Origin: Plasmodiophora brassicae
Lineage: Eukaryota > Endomyxa: Phytomyxea > Phytomyxea > Plasmodiophorida
Direction of reading: 5' to 3'
Length of the DNA: 64,000 nucleotides
NCBI GenBank assembly: GCA_036867785.1
Contig: CP145424.1
Coordinates: forward strand, 372,001-436,000
This document shows, in pieces, positions 20,283-32,065 of this stretch (its first letter is position 1; each line of letters opens with the position of its first letter). The notes beneath the pieces are model-generated. The model ran no database searches, was not told the DNA's origin, and was given only the letters and a program-made list of their open reading frames with translations. The position numbers were made by a program, and so were the translations under genes.

Positions 20283-20966
20283 TCACGTGCGGGATTCCAC
20301 TGCTTGCCGCTGGACCTGGGTGATCACGGTCGACAAGGTGCGCACGGCCACGACCTCAGCAGCATCTCTGCGCCTGGTATGACAGTCAGCACGGTCGTTG
20401 CCGAACGGTCGACGGACAGCAGCGGCGTGCCCGTCCGGCGGCGGCGATCGCTCCTGATTTCTCGGGCGTTTCGGCGGCAGCGGGCCATCGCCTCGGTCCA
20501 GCCAGGGCCGTCTCGGCAGCCCGGCCGGGCGTTCGAACGCAGGTTTCGGTGGTGGAGCGGGATCCGACTCGTCCCTGATCCCGAGCGCGTCCTTCATCTT
20601 CCGGTTCTTGGCTTCGACGAGAACGGCTTCGAGCTCGGGTTCCTTCTGGGCGATCGCCCTCGAGGACGGGCCACTGGATAGGCGCTGCCGCAATTCAGCA
20701 ACGGATCTGGCGATTTCGTCTTCGGACGCGCCCGCATCCTCCATTTTGACGCGAAGTGCCATGCACTGGACGGCGACGGCGCGCTCCTCGCGATGCTTGA
20801 CGAGGGACGGGTCGGCGCGCGCGTTAATCCTCGGCGGCGCCGCCGCGTCGTCGGGCGCCACGCGCATCGACGGCGTCGCCCTGCGCAGGGCGCTCACGTT
20901 CCGCTGCACATAGCCGTTCGTCCCCGAGCCGCGTGCCGTCGACAACCCCACGCCGTTGTACGACAT
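20283..20966 (-). CDS. CWC21: CWC21/SRRM2-type spliceosome protein
   Basis: CWC21 (yeast) and the N-terminus of human SRRM2 bind Prp8 in the activated spliceosome. The single-exon frame from the ATG at 20966 gives 227 residues and opens with SYNGVGLSTARGSGTNGYVQRN, the invariant start of this family. A cwf21 helical domain follows (DPSLVKHREERAV, then a helix ending ARSVAELRQRL). The remainder is Pro/Arg-rich and basic, with no long RS repeat, so it is closer in size to yeast CWC21 than to SRRM2. Such a factor fits a genome where most genes carry several short introns. A longer non-ATG extension upstream was set aside. Confidence 0.93.
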   Translation of the reverse strand: MSYNGVGLSTARGSGTNGYVQRNVSALRRATPSMRVAPDDAAAPPRINARADPSLVKHREERAVAVQCMALRVKMEDAGASEDEIARSVAELRQRLSSGPSSRAIAQKEPELEAVLVEAKNRKMKDALGIRDESDPAPPPKPAFERPAGLPRRPWLDRGDGPLPPKRPRNQERSPPPDGHAAAVRRPFGNDRADCHTRRRDAAEVVAVRTLSTVITQVQRQAVESRT

Positions 20967-21736
20967 GCCGGACGCTCTATCGACAACGACCGTACCACCT
21001 ACGCAGTCCGAAGCTCCACAGCCACAGCCACTGAAAGTCGGCACACACGATCGCGCTGTCTACGCCAATCAGACGGCCGGCCATATTGCTGTTGGACATG
21101 TTCCCGTGCCGGCCGGAGCTGCGATGCGTTGCCCCCATCGTGGGAGCAGCGCCCGCGTGGTCTGTTCCGGGAGGCTGTTCTGGGTCCCATAGTGAAGGGT
21201 CGGGCGACGACGCGGGTTTACGGCACGGAGTGCGACAACGACAGGTTAGCCTGGGCTTGTTACCAGTCCGCGCGTCTAATGCCGTGGCATGCGGATCAAA
21301 TGGCATGGCCCATCAGCAAATCCGGCTGTTCTTATTCTTGACACACGAAATCGTACCCCATGTGCTTGTCAACGTTCTGGGCAGTTACAATTCATATCCA
21401 TCCTCGACCCTAAATGAAACCGAAGTGCTTCCGTACGTCGGTGGGCGCTACCAGATGATGCCGACGTCGCTGCCGGAGACGCGCAGAGTGTCCGCGTTAA
21501 CGACTCCGCGTACGAGGTCCATCGGGACAAAGGCCCCCCGACAATCGTGTTCAGAGTATTGTACCTACCTACATACATAGCGTCGTCAAACGTTGCTCCG
21601 CGTGCTGGTTCGCATCAGGAGACGTCGGCGCCGGTTCGCTCGCCACCCGTGCCAGGACTAGCGCGCATGTGTACAGAACCACCAGGGCAATCACGACATA
21701 ATAATTAACTCGGTGTAGGATATGCTGCGATGGCCG
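20967..21736. other. Intergenic region, no gene recognised
   Basis: About 770 bp between the 5' end of the CWC21-like gene and the 3' end of the DENND4-like gene. Open frames occur on both strands but none shows a family motif, a signal peptide or a convincing exon chain. Confidence 0.45.
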
Positions 21737-24700
21737 TCATGGTAGGTCCACGACAGTATCGGTGCATCCTTCAAGGAGGGCTCGATCGGCGTTGGCTGCA
21801 CTGGCCGATTGCCGACTGACAGCCCGTTTCGTTCGTTCGAGGCCTTTGCTGGACGTCTGCCGGGGCGGTTTCCGAGGACTTCGGGCAGCTGCCATTGCCG
21901 AGCTGTTGGTTGGCGACACAGGTGGGGACATCCAGGGGATCAGGAACGTGATCGGCAGCGAGTAGTTGGTGATATGCCAGACCAGGTTCCAGAAGATGGT
22001 TGGCGAGCGTAGCCGGAACGTGCGCGACGATATGTACGCACCGGGGCTCGTCTCGCTGTGTGTATCGCGAAGCAGAGTGTCCAGCTCCTTGTGCAGGACG
22101 TTCGGGGACAGATATTCGCAGTACGTCGGATCTGACCCATCCGCGGCGCTGATGCAGAATCGTGGAACGAACCGGTTGTGACAGCTCTCGCAGGCAGTGG
22201 TATAGTCGTTACTGTCGATTCGCCAACCGCGCCTGATGGCCTCGTCGGAAACAACGACATGGCACTGAGGACAGGTCTCCCGCGTGTTGCACTGTAGACC
22301 TGAAGGTATAACCATATCAGCATGTGCGTGTGAGCACGTTCGAACGGGCCCAGCTTACCAGGGAATGCAGATTGAAACCGTTGGGCGCATTCTTTCTCCA
22401 CGATCTGTGGAAGCACTGGTGAAGGCGTCCGTTCGCGTCTCCACGAATTGGACAGCGATGCCAGCGTCGTCGATCCATCTGGATTTCCGGAAGACGCTTG
22501 TGGGGAATTGGATTTCTTGGTGCGGCCAAGCGACCCCAGCGTATGGTATGCATGCGACAGATCACCATTGGTACTGAATGCGGTGAAGAGCGCCGAGTAA
22601 ATCGTCGCGTCGGCAACAACCCCGTCCCTAGCAGGTAGCAGTAATCAGTAACCAGTGGTCGCACCCCCACTGGGTCGACGAATACCGTTGCATGTGGTCA
22701 AGGACGACCAGCGCCAGGTCAGGGTGTTTGCACTTGCCAAAGGCTACGATCAGGTCTCGATAGCAATTGATGTCGACAGGGATCACAGCGCTCCTCAACT
22801 GGTCCAGGACCGGGAACGCCAACTCCAGCAAACGCGACGACCCATTGCTCATGGCAGTGGCGGTCAGCAGCGAGAACCAGATCCCATATACACTGCGCAT
22901 ACAACTCGCTGGCGCGAGATTGGTTCCGCTTGGCCGACGATCCCACAACTGTCCGACGAACATACACACACATACCCACAATCAGAGAGCGACATGATTA
23001 GGTTGTTGCGATCCCATACCGTTCGTTTGGCCATTCGCAATGCGAAGGTTCGACGACGCGCCGAGTCGGATTTCAGCAGAGATTTCGTTATGCGCGGCTC
23101 GTTGAACAGGGAAGGATCAAGCTTGCTAGGCCAGAATGGGTATCGGTACGGAACGTCACCGGCAGGAAGCTGTGTTTGATCTGGGCACGGCGCCACAAAT
23201 GTGGTCGTCTCGGAAAGGTTCTGATCCAGAAACGGGGTCGGGCGCTTCTTCGCGAACTTCGACCGGTTGTGCTTCTCGACGATGGATTCGTCGAAGAACA
23301 GAATGTCGGCGTCGGTCTGCTCACAACTCCACATCGCTCCCAGCGACTCGGTTGGCGACGCGTTCGGGGACGATATGGCCGATCCGCTGTCGCAACCCGG
23401 CACAACGCGCTCCTCAATGAACCGGCTAAACGCTTGTGTGGTCAGGAAGTCATGCAGGAACCGATGGGCGGTATTCGGGAAACTGGCAATGAACCTGCAG
23501 TGTGGTTAAGCGTTGGGCGATTCGATCGGCAAGAGTGGGTCGCACTCACTCATCGGATTTGAACAATGACGCGGGGAACGGCTCAGCCTCTGAAGGATAC
23601 ACGATGAAATCCCGGTACGATTTGAATATGGATACATGGACACGAAAGAACGCGGTCCGGATAGCCTTCGAATCCATTCCGAATCGCAACGTCCGGCTCG
23701 TTTCGACTTGGTCTGGTGGTGGCGCGTTCGTGAAAGCAAGGTCGGACTGTGTCCAGGACACAGCCTGCTGCTCACAAACGGATGCACAGGAGCCAGTTGG
23801 GCTAGGACCCGACGACGCGGGCTGCCGCCGCTCCCAAAGTGTGGTCTGGTAGTCAGCCAAACTCTTCAGAGCCGCCAGCAGCTTGACACGCTCGTGATCT
23901 GAGCCATGGCATGAGCGCCACAGCATGCGGCGGGTACGCTCGAGCTTACCTGGAAAATGAGGGGGTTTCCCTGGGACGACAATCGACTGGGTATCGAGGT
24001 TGACCTACCCACCATGGTTAGAAGGTTCCCAGTGACATCCATGTGACGTAGCATACAATAACAACAGAATCAGGAAGGTCGGCGTACGACCGGACAAAGG
24101 ACAGGTGCGTGCCAATTAGATACGGCATAGGGGCATTGAGAAAGTCAAGAAGCGCCTGAAGGTGACATCAGAACCGCGGAGGCATCGCCCTGTCTCGACT
24201 ACGCACCTCAGGCAAGAGCGGGATATAGACATGCTGCCACCGGAACGGATACATGAGCAGTAAGAACGTTTCGACGACAGGCGTTAGCAAGGAATACTGA
24301 GAGCTTAACAAAACGACCTTCCGCTCCAACAGTAAGCACTCTAGCACAGTGACAACCTATGGCACAGGTCAAAACCAATTTCAGATATGCAGGGCATGAT
24401 GGGCACCTTGTCCACTGGCAGTAGCTCAAAGAGCTCAAGAATGTCGAACCCATCAACACAGTCGCGAAGCGGATCATTGGGCGGCGAGCGTGACAGACTA
24501 CACGAGAAGGTCAGCAGAGACGCACGCAACGCGATGTCGACAGACGTACCAAATCGTTTTGTCAGCAACGCTGAACTGGACCTTGACATTGCCTCGAGGT
24601 GGGACCGGGATTTCGCGCATAAAGTTGGACAGATATCGCTCAATCGGGATGCTCGTAGGAGTGAGCGTTATGCGGTACAGTTGCGTCAGGTAGGTCCTCA

Positions 24701-25667
24701 TGGCACCGAGAAAATTCCAGCAGGAAAGAATGCATATGCACTTCGGCAGGAACCTGTGCCGACGACACTGAGACCCCGCCCGTGCAGACGAACGTATTCT
24801 GCGAGGGCCAAATTACCAAACTTCCTGGGCGTCGTCTGAAACCGTCTTTTCCGAAACGAGGTCCTGAGCATCTTCGACAGCTTCTTCGGCGTCAAAGAAT
24901 ACATCCTGACAGATGAATGACTAAACGTGCAATAAAGGGGGCGTGGGTGACCTACGCCCTCGAAAGCGGCGTCTTCGGACGATACTGATGGGTCCGAATC
25001 GTCAGCCGCCCCCGGGACGACATCAGAGGTGCCGTCGACAGTTGGTAAATCGCAAACCACAGTCTCCTTAGCAGCAGGTTCCTCCGGTGATTCGAAACTA
25101 ACCGAAAGTTAATCGTTAACGCCAAAGACACAGACCGATGAAGTAGCCTACCGAGAGCCCGTTTGTACGTGAACGTTCTCGCTGGCCACACTTTTGCTGT
25201 CGATTTGTATGGCCGTTGCTTTCGCCTTCGCAATTGTCTCCTACGTTGGACACGTCAGCCATGTCACGTTGGCGTCAGGCAAACGCGGCATATACATTCG
25301 AGGCGCGCTCAAAGAACATTAGGCAATAGCCGTATAGCCGTTCCCCGCTTCCAATCGTCGAAGCGAATGAGAAGAAGGTCGGCATTTCGGATGTCAACGA
25401 GAAGCGTAACCCATGGGGCAGGCAGAACATTGCGATGCCTGGAGGGAATTCCACGACGCTGTCATTAGGCGACACGGTCATTGGAAAGCGATCGAGGACA
25501 TCTCCTGCGGAGCGTATCAGGGTCGTCATACAATGGCACGAAAGAGCGAATGCACCTTGGAAGGAAATCTTCAACGGGTCACTACTATTCTGCCCAGCGA
25601 TCGGGACAAGATCGTCGCCGGCGCCGACAACGACGAAATACTCGCCCAATCGCGCCGACCTCGCCAT
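21737..25667 (-). CDS. DENND4-like DENN-domain Rab GEF
   Basis: DENND4 proteins activate Rab10 and related Rabs in secretion. The minus-strand gene is cut by many short introns (ten or more). From the N-terminus: GEYFVVVGAG (25.6 kb), then PPGIAMFCLPHGL and FFSFASTIG of the uDENN part. The DENN core follows with FMREIPVPPRG, KVVLLSSQYSLLTPVVETF and MYPFRWQHVYIPLLP near 24.2-24.6 kb. The dDENN part has FFDESIVEKHNRSKF near 23.3 kb and FFRVHVSIFKSYRDF near 23.7 kb. The middle has CYRDLIVAFGKCKHPDLALV (PPR-like, as in DENND4). The C-terminus carries two CxxC pairs (CPQCH, CESCH) and FWNLVWHITNYSLP, a DENND4 hallmark. Start 25667 and stop 21737 are good; individual exon borders were not all fixed. 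Confidence 0.85.
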
Positions 25668-26153
25668 CGGTCACCGACTGACGATGCTGAACATGTGCAC
25701 CCGAACGCGACGACTCGACTGTGTGACGCGACACGTCCAGTGCCTGTATCACACGCCCGCAGGACGGCACGCTCCCACAAACGCCTGGCCGTAAAGTCGC
25801 CAATGTCCTCCGAGGCGAACCGTACCCGCGGAACTGCGCCGCCCTTCCGACGCGCGTCGTCCTAAAATCGGAACCACGTCACTCACACCAGTCACCAGTC
25901 GGCAATGTTTCACGGGAGACGACGTTGCGGACAACAGCAATGCTGTCCATACCGGCGGACATTCGCGGCACTGGTGAATCAGAGCAAGGGGTCCGTGTTG
26001 AAGAGGCCAACATGACACCTTGGGGCTGCCTGGAGCTGATACTTCCAAGGGCTCAATTGACCATAAAGTAGACTGAGTTTATAGATAGCGGGTGAACCTC
26101 GTACTCAGCCTCAGGAATGAAATTCTGGATACGATTCTCGATAGACCATACGT
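25668..26153. other. Intergenic region, no gene recognised
   Basis: Nearly 490 bp upstream of the DENND4-like gene. Short open frames are present on both strands, none with a motif or plausible splice chain. Confidence 0.4.
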
Positions 26154-26333
26154 TCAGGATATGAGGACAGCCTCGTTGATGCCAGACACGGCATTGAATT
26201 CGTCGACTGCGGCGCGAAGTTTACTCTCCGCCCAACGGGGCTTCTCCTTTAGGGAGCGTGTCGTGATTCTCGCCTGCTTCGAAATCTTCCGATCGTCCTG
26301 CGCCATGTTTCCAGGCCGCGCCCTGGTCCCCAT
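26154..26333 (-). CDS. Small hypothetical protein (59 aa)
   Basis: From the ATG at 26333 (or 26306) a frame encodes a short basic protein ending FNAVSGINEAVLIS. It is predicted helical, with KPRWAESKLRAAVDEFNA the most protein-like part. No signal peptide, membrane segment or known motif is visible. It lies head-to-head with PEX7, 105 bp between the two start codons. It could be a genuine small gene, one exon of a larger one, or chance. Confidence 0.3.
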   Translation of the reverse strand: MGTRARPGNMAQDDRKISKQARITTRSLKEKPRWAESKLRAAVDEFNAVSGINEAVLIS

Positions 26334-26438
26334 CACCCGTTCCGTCGGCGCAGGTTCGGCGTTGTTTTTGATGTCGCGGTGACGGCAAGGCCGATTAGCA
26401 GCCGCGGATAGGAATTGCGCGGCGACGTCGACGCGACG

Positions 26439-27542
26439 ATGGAGGTCGCCAGCGCGGTCAGCGAGTTCATGGGGTATGCTGTCGAGTGGAGCCCGTTCCA
26501 GCAGAACCGGCTCGCAGTCGCTACGGCCCAGGTTGCGGGATTGTGTCCAGATAGGCGCCATGGGATCTGACGTCACCGTTAGCATTTCGGCGTGATCGGC
26601 ACCGGGCAGCAATGTATTTTCGATGTCGTCAATGGGCAGCTGGTCAACGTGACCACGTTCAGCTGCCCAGAAGGATTGTTTGACTGCGCCTGGAGCGAGT
26701 GTAACCCGAACCATGTCGTGTCGGCGTGCGGCAACGCGTCCGTCCGCCTTTGGGACCTGTCCGGGCAGACTCCTCCTAGGATATTCGCTGAACACACTGC
26801 CGAAGTATATAGCGTTGACTGGAACCTCGTCTCCAAGGATACGTTCCTCTCTGGTTCATGGGATGGTACCGTTAAGGTCTGCCTGCCGTCCACCGATGTA
26901 CTGGTGTGCATTCTCTAATGTTCGTGCTCATGGCAGCAATGGCATCCTGGGCGCCCATCAAGCATTCGTACTTTCCAGGAGCACACTGGATGCATATACA
27001 GCAGTCGATGGTCTCCGCATCGCGCTGAATCGTTCGCTTCTGCCTCGGGCGACAGGACGCTGCGGATTTGGGACCAGAACGCCCCCAGGGCGGCCATGTG
27101 CATTCCCGCGCATGATCACGAAGTGCTGACTTGCGACTGGAACAAGTACAACCCGAATATTATCGCCACTGGATCGGTGGATCGAACGTTGCGGATATGG
27201 GACCTTCGATCCCAGAGGATGCTTCATTGCCTGAAAGGGCACGAGTTTGCCGTTCGAAGGATCAAGATGTCCCCGCACCGTGAAACCGTTGTCGCATCCG
27301 CTGCTTAGTACGTGAAATGGCTATTGGGGTTTAGCGTTGCCTAACAGTTTCGCAGTGATACCACCGTCCGTGTTTGGGATTACGCCGCTGTCGACAACCC
27401 GCTCCTGTTCCAGTTCGACAAGCATACCGAGTTCGTGCTCGGCGTCGACTTCAACCTGTTTGTCGAAGGCCAGCTTGCGACCTGCGCCTGGGACAACCGC
27501 ACATTCGTTCTGCAGTTACCTGTCCCCGCACGCGGATCGTAA
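26439..27542 (+). CDS. PEX7: Peroxin 7, WD40 receptor for PTS2 proteins
   Basis: PEX7 binds the PTS2 signal of matrix proteins and delivers them to the peroxisome. Exons 26439-26531, 26583-26876, 26937-27307 and 27356-27542 total 945 nt, 314 residues, the normal size. The protein starts GYAVEWSPFQQNRLAVATAQ, then FGVIGTGQQ, and runs through WD repeats with PEX7-typical blocks: LFDCAWSECNPNHVVSACG, VYSVDWNLVSKDTFLSGSWD, TLRIWDQNAPRAA, HDHEVLTCDWNKYNPNIIATGSVD, IWDLR, VDFNLFVEGQLATCAWD. No repeat is missing. Introns are 51, 60 and 48 bp. Its presence implies peroxisomes with a working PTS2 route. Confidence 0.96.
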
Positions 27543-27886
27543 AACTAACTATAAACCGCGAAGGACGGCACATTATCGAGTGGTAGGGTGGTTATTACCA
27601 TTCCAACTTGAGGCAGTCACGTGTCCAGTGCTCGAACAGTCCTCCAAAAATCAAAACGGGCTGATCAATCGACGAGTGCGAGGCGCGGAACTTTTGTCAT
27701 TGCGCGTGTCCGCTGCCATTTGGTGAAGCTGTTGTTGTCGGCGCGGGTGCAGACAGGACGGGGGTCGTGCGTGATATGACGGCCTCCAGAGTGCTTCACG
27801 GTACGTGCATGTGCCCAGTGACCGGCGGGTGGCGTTTCGGTTGATGGGGGGCGGCGTCAGATGGTGGGCAGACCCCGCCGTCGTTT
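27543..27886. other. Intergenic region between PEX7 and the PP2A subunit
   Basis: About 340 bp with no convincing open frame. It must hold the PEX7 3' end and the PP2A A-subunit promoter. Confidence 0.5.
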
Positions 27887-30127
27887 ATGAAAGACCTGCC
27901 GGCGTCTGAGTCGCAGATCATACCGATCGCGACGCTGATTGACGAATTGAAAAACGATAATATGGCGGTGCGGTTGGCGTCGGTCAGGAAATTGGGCGAC
28001 ATCGCGCGGGCGCTTGGCCCGGAGCGGACACGCAACGAGCTTATTCCATATTTGAATGAGTTCATCGAAGACGAAGACGATGTTCTCGTAGCGCTTGCGG
28101 AACAGGTCCCGAAGCTTGTCGATTATGTAAGAAGGAACAAGCCTACGGTTGCCGACAATTCCTAAGCGACGCATAGATCGGCGGGGTCGAATTCGGGCAT
28201 GTTCTCTTTGCGCCATTAGAAACAATAGCGGCAGTTGAAGAGCCAGCCGTCCGAGACAAAGCGATCGAGTCCGTAGTCAAAGTCGCGTCGATGCTGAGTC
28301 GAGAGCAGATTATCGACCATTTCCTGCCCCTCATTGAACGTCTTGCAATGGGGGAATGGTTCACGTCTCGGGCCGCTTGCTGCCCCCTCTTTGTCGTTGC
28401 CTACAGAGCGCTTGCTAAAACGTTAGACGTCGATGGCCAAAGGCACGTCACGAGGTCGATATTGTTACGCGCATCGGTTGACGTTTCCGTTGTCGTAGAT
28501 GTTCGCTGTTGCTGCAACTGTTTGCCAAGTTATGTGCCGATGACACGCCCATGGTCCGGCGAGCTGCGTCGTGCAACTTGGGCGACCTTTGCCACGCCGT
28601 CGATACGAAGCTATTCACCGGGATCCTCTATCCGTGTTTCGTCGCTTTGGCGAAAGACGACCAGGACTCTGTCCGGCTTCTTTCTGTGGAGTCCTGTGTC
28701 AAGATCGGGGCCATTCTCAACAAGACCGATATCGTAAGCCTGTCGCTTTTGCCGCCGTGCTTGTGCTGTTCCTCATGGCTCTTAGGACCAGATTCTGCTT
28801 CCAATTCTCCTGACCTCGTTTGAGGACAAGTCGTGGCGCGTGCGGTACATGGCTGCGGACAAGATTATCGACGTACAGGATTGCGTTGCTGAGATGCTTT
28901 GGACGCGCGGCCTAACCAGTCGATGTAGCTGTGCAAGCCGTTCGAACCAGCCGTTATCCGTGGACCTATAGTGGACGCCTTCATCAAGTTACTGCAAGAC
29001 CCGGAGCCGGAGGTGCGGACCGTTGCGTCCTCGAAAGTCGCCTGTACGCAACGACGTGCATGTCGTTGTATGCGTGCGCCTGTATCTGACGACGTCGTCG
29101 TAGTGTTCTCCGAACACCTGGACCGGTCACTGATAATGACAAAAGTCATGCCCGTCGTGAGGGACCTGGCATCCGATGCGTCCCAGTATGTCCGGGCCGC
29201 TCTGGCCACGGCTGTCATGGGCCTTTCTAAGTTTATCAATCGAGACGATTTCTACGACAGCATTCTTCCTCTGTTTCTGTTGCTCCTTCGTAAGGAAGAT
29301 GTCGATTTCCGGGTTCGGGCAACTGAACCTGCGATATAGGTGATCCAGTTGCGGACGTTCGATTGAACATCATATCTCGACTGGACGGAACTCGTGATCT
29401 GGTCGGCATGGATCTGTTTACAAACTCTCTACTTCCTGCGATCGTGGAACTTGCCAGTGACTCGAACTGGCGCGTCCGACTGGCGATCATTGAGAACGTC
29501 CCCCTGATTGCAGAGCGACTAGGGTCGTCGTTCTTCGAGGACCACCTGCAGAATCTGTCAATGTCCTGGATGTGCGATCCGGTGTTCTCCGTCCGGACTG
29601 CCGCTACCAAGAACCTGACACGCTTTACGCGAATCTTTGGACCCGAATGGTCCGCGAAGTTCGTCGTGCCTCGCGTGGTGGAAATGATCTCCAACCCGCA
29701 CTACCTGTACAGAATGAATGCGATGACTGCCGTTATTGTAAGGTGCCGGCGGCGTGACGTGTGTGCCGCCCGACTGAGGCAGTGGCTCTAGGAGCTTGCA
29801 TCCGTCCTGAATGCAGGCATTGTTACGCAGTCCCTTCTGCCGGCCGTTCTGAAGCTCGCCGATGATTCCGTCCGTACTGTGGTTGCTCTGTCCGCCTTGC
29901 TGCATCCCTCATGTTTCGTGCAGGTGGCTAACGTCCGATTCAATGTGGCGAAATTCCTCAAGGCAGTGTCTGAACACCTGTCTCCGCAAATGATCGAATC
30001 GGCAGCGATGCCTGTGCTGAAGAAACTGTCAGCCGATGACGATGTCGACGTTCGCTATTACGCTGACGTCACAATTCAAGAGTTTAATTCGCGGTCAAGG
30101 CAGGATGATGTCGTGATGACTGACTGA
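27887..30127 (+). CDS. PP2A 65-kDa scaffold (A) subunit
   Basis: The A subunit is a horseshoe of 15 HEAT repeats that holds the PP2A catalytic and regulatory subunits. Nine exons (27887-28126, 28177-28421, 28499-28733, 28786-28872, 28929-29043, 29104-29289, 29349-29737, 29792-29869, 29924-30127) total 1,779 nt, 592 residues (human 589). Conserved repeat cores are plain: PIATLIDELKNDNMAVRL, CADDTPMVRRAA, DKSWRVRYMAADK, VRLNIISRLDG, SLLPAIVELASDSNWRVRLAIIE, LAARLG-type ERLGSSFFEDHL, and NVRFNVAK near the end. The intron at 29290-29348 is chosen for its GTAAGG donor but leaves that HEAT repeat a few residues short, so this one join is uncertain. Introns run 50-77 bp. Confidence 0.95.
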
Positions 30128-30257
30128 GCCCATCGTCGCGAATGCGATCGTAGAGTCAAGTGTTCCGGGCATGTAATTTATTGATCAATGCATTCCATTT
30201 CGACATACACAGATCAATGTTATGGGCTTGCTGGCTGTGTTAGGTGAACGTGTCTCA

Positions 30258-32017
30258 TCACCAGTACTTCAACGTGAGGTCAAGTTGGTCGCAGATGTAC
30301 GCCGTGCCAATCACGACGAAGAGGTACGACAGGAGCAGGACGATTGCAACGAAATCCGACGCATACAGCGTCTGTACCGTCAGGTTGACGAATCCCGTTA
30401 GCAGATTGGCCACCAGGAACACAACGAGCTGGTTCCGTGCGACGGCTGTCAGAACAGGCTTGTCGTGGTTCTCGCTCGGCCCAACAGATACCAAGTCGTA
30501 CGCAAGGAGGAACGCAACAATGGCGGTATTGATTGCCAGGATCCACGTCACGAAGTACAGGTTCGCTAACCGACGCGAAACGTACCCGCTGCCACGCGTG
30601 ACGATAATCGCAAAGCAAACCAACGAGGACGCCGCCAATCCACGAACCAGATGCCACCAGGACTCTCGTGTCCTCTGTCGTTGCAAACGCCTCCCGATAT
30701 CCACTCCAACCAGATACAACGACAGGTACCCTAACGAACTGCAGAGACCTTCCCGGTTGGCCGCCCACAACGAAGTGTCGCGAGCGCTGTGGAATAGGAA
30801 CTCGAGATTCGGGTCCAGAACGCCGAGGGCAACCTCGAACAGAACACTGACGCTAATGGCGACAGGAAGCGGCGGCACGACCTGCAGGACCGGATCCAGG
30901 AGAGCCGACGCAAGCGCAACCGACGCAAGCGTGAAGAAGAAATTCCCTGATCGGACGCACGTGTCACTGGAACCAAACGGACGCACCGGCCGCCAGGAGC
31001 TTACAATGCACACCGTATTCGGAAACGTGTGTCTGGTAATCCACGGCACGGACGGCCGCGAGCCGAACGAACCCCAGCACCAGTACGGGAGCGCATGAGA
31101 GGAGAACGCGAAGGAACGGCGCCCGCACTCGTCGCGCCTGCTTCGAAACGAGGCCAGAGGAGAAGACAACGAACCCGACACCGGTGTCCATCAGGGACGT
31201 CCCGAACGTCTCGGTCTTGACGAACCGCCGGGGGAATACGGGGAAGTCGACAGCCAGGATCGCACAGATCGTGCAGATCATGAACGAGGCTCGGAACCAG
31301 GTCACGAAACGGAGCCGGGAATGCGCCAGCCGCTGGACCTGCGACGGGTGATCCCAGGCGACGACCGACGGTCGCCACAGAACGCACACGGTGCTGACGA
31401 CGACCTGCAGCCCAAGCACCACCTGCGGGGCACGATCAGGGTAAAAGCGAGTGTACAGGCAACGTTGCTGGCTGGCACCGGTAACGCAGTTGGATACAGC
31501 ATGACGAGCATGACGACAACGGGGGTGGCGAGAAACTCCAGCGCAAAGTTGCCCAGCAGGGACGTTTGCGAGAGACGCGTCGGGCGCAGGACCCGCCAGA
31601 CGAGATGATGGGACACGATCGACATCTGCGCCGTCGGTTTGTCAGCCGCGCGGGAACGCCCAGGACAACGCTGCTGCCGGCGCGACTGACGGCGGTGACC
31701 GCACAGATCAGGTTGACCTCGGCCAGCGACGTCCCGCCCGACCCGCTGACGAACGCCTCCTTCTGCGCCTTGTACAGCGGCGAATCCGCCCTGAACCGCT
31801 GCGCGAACCGCATGCGGTCGCTGCCCGCATCGGACTCGATGCCCAGGTCCCCCCAGGAAGCCGCCGCCGTCATCGCTGATCGCGCGCGACGCAGTGCGTC
31901 CCCCCACCGCGCGCCAACGTTACGTACTACAACGGCCGTCTGCGACACCTGATGGTGCCCCGGTGGCAGGCCATCGGATTGGGTTCCCGGCGGGGCCAGT
32001 GGGGCCATGCCAGCCAT
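30258..32017 (-). CDS. PIGW: GPI inositol acyltransferase PIG-W/GWT1
   Basis: PIG-W/GWT1 acylates the inositol of GPI precursors in the ER. The minus-strand gene starts at the ATG 32017 and has a conserved N-terminal KAQKEAFVSGSGGTSLAE. The loop DFPVFPRRFVKTETFGTSLMD is the best family signature, then GVGFVVFSSGLVSK. A 58-bp intron near 30.95-31.01 kb rebuilds EYGVHWNFFFTLA exactly as in the family. Further motifs are ANREGLCSSLGYLSLYLVGVDIG and ARNQLVVFLVANLLTGFVN. About a dozen hydrophobic helices are visible. Exon borders in the first third are approximate. It supports the GPI-type reading of the surface protein at 1.4 kb. Confidence 0.9.
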
Positions 32018-32065
32018 TGTGTGTTAGTATCCCTTATTCAGGTGTTCGTCGGCTAGCGCGAGCGG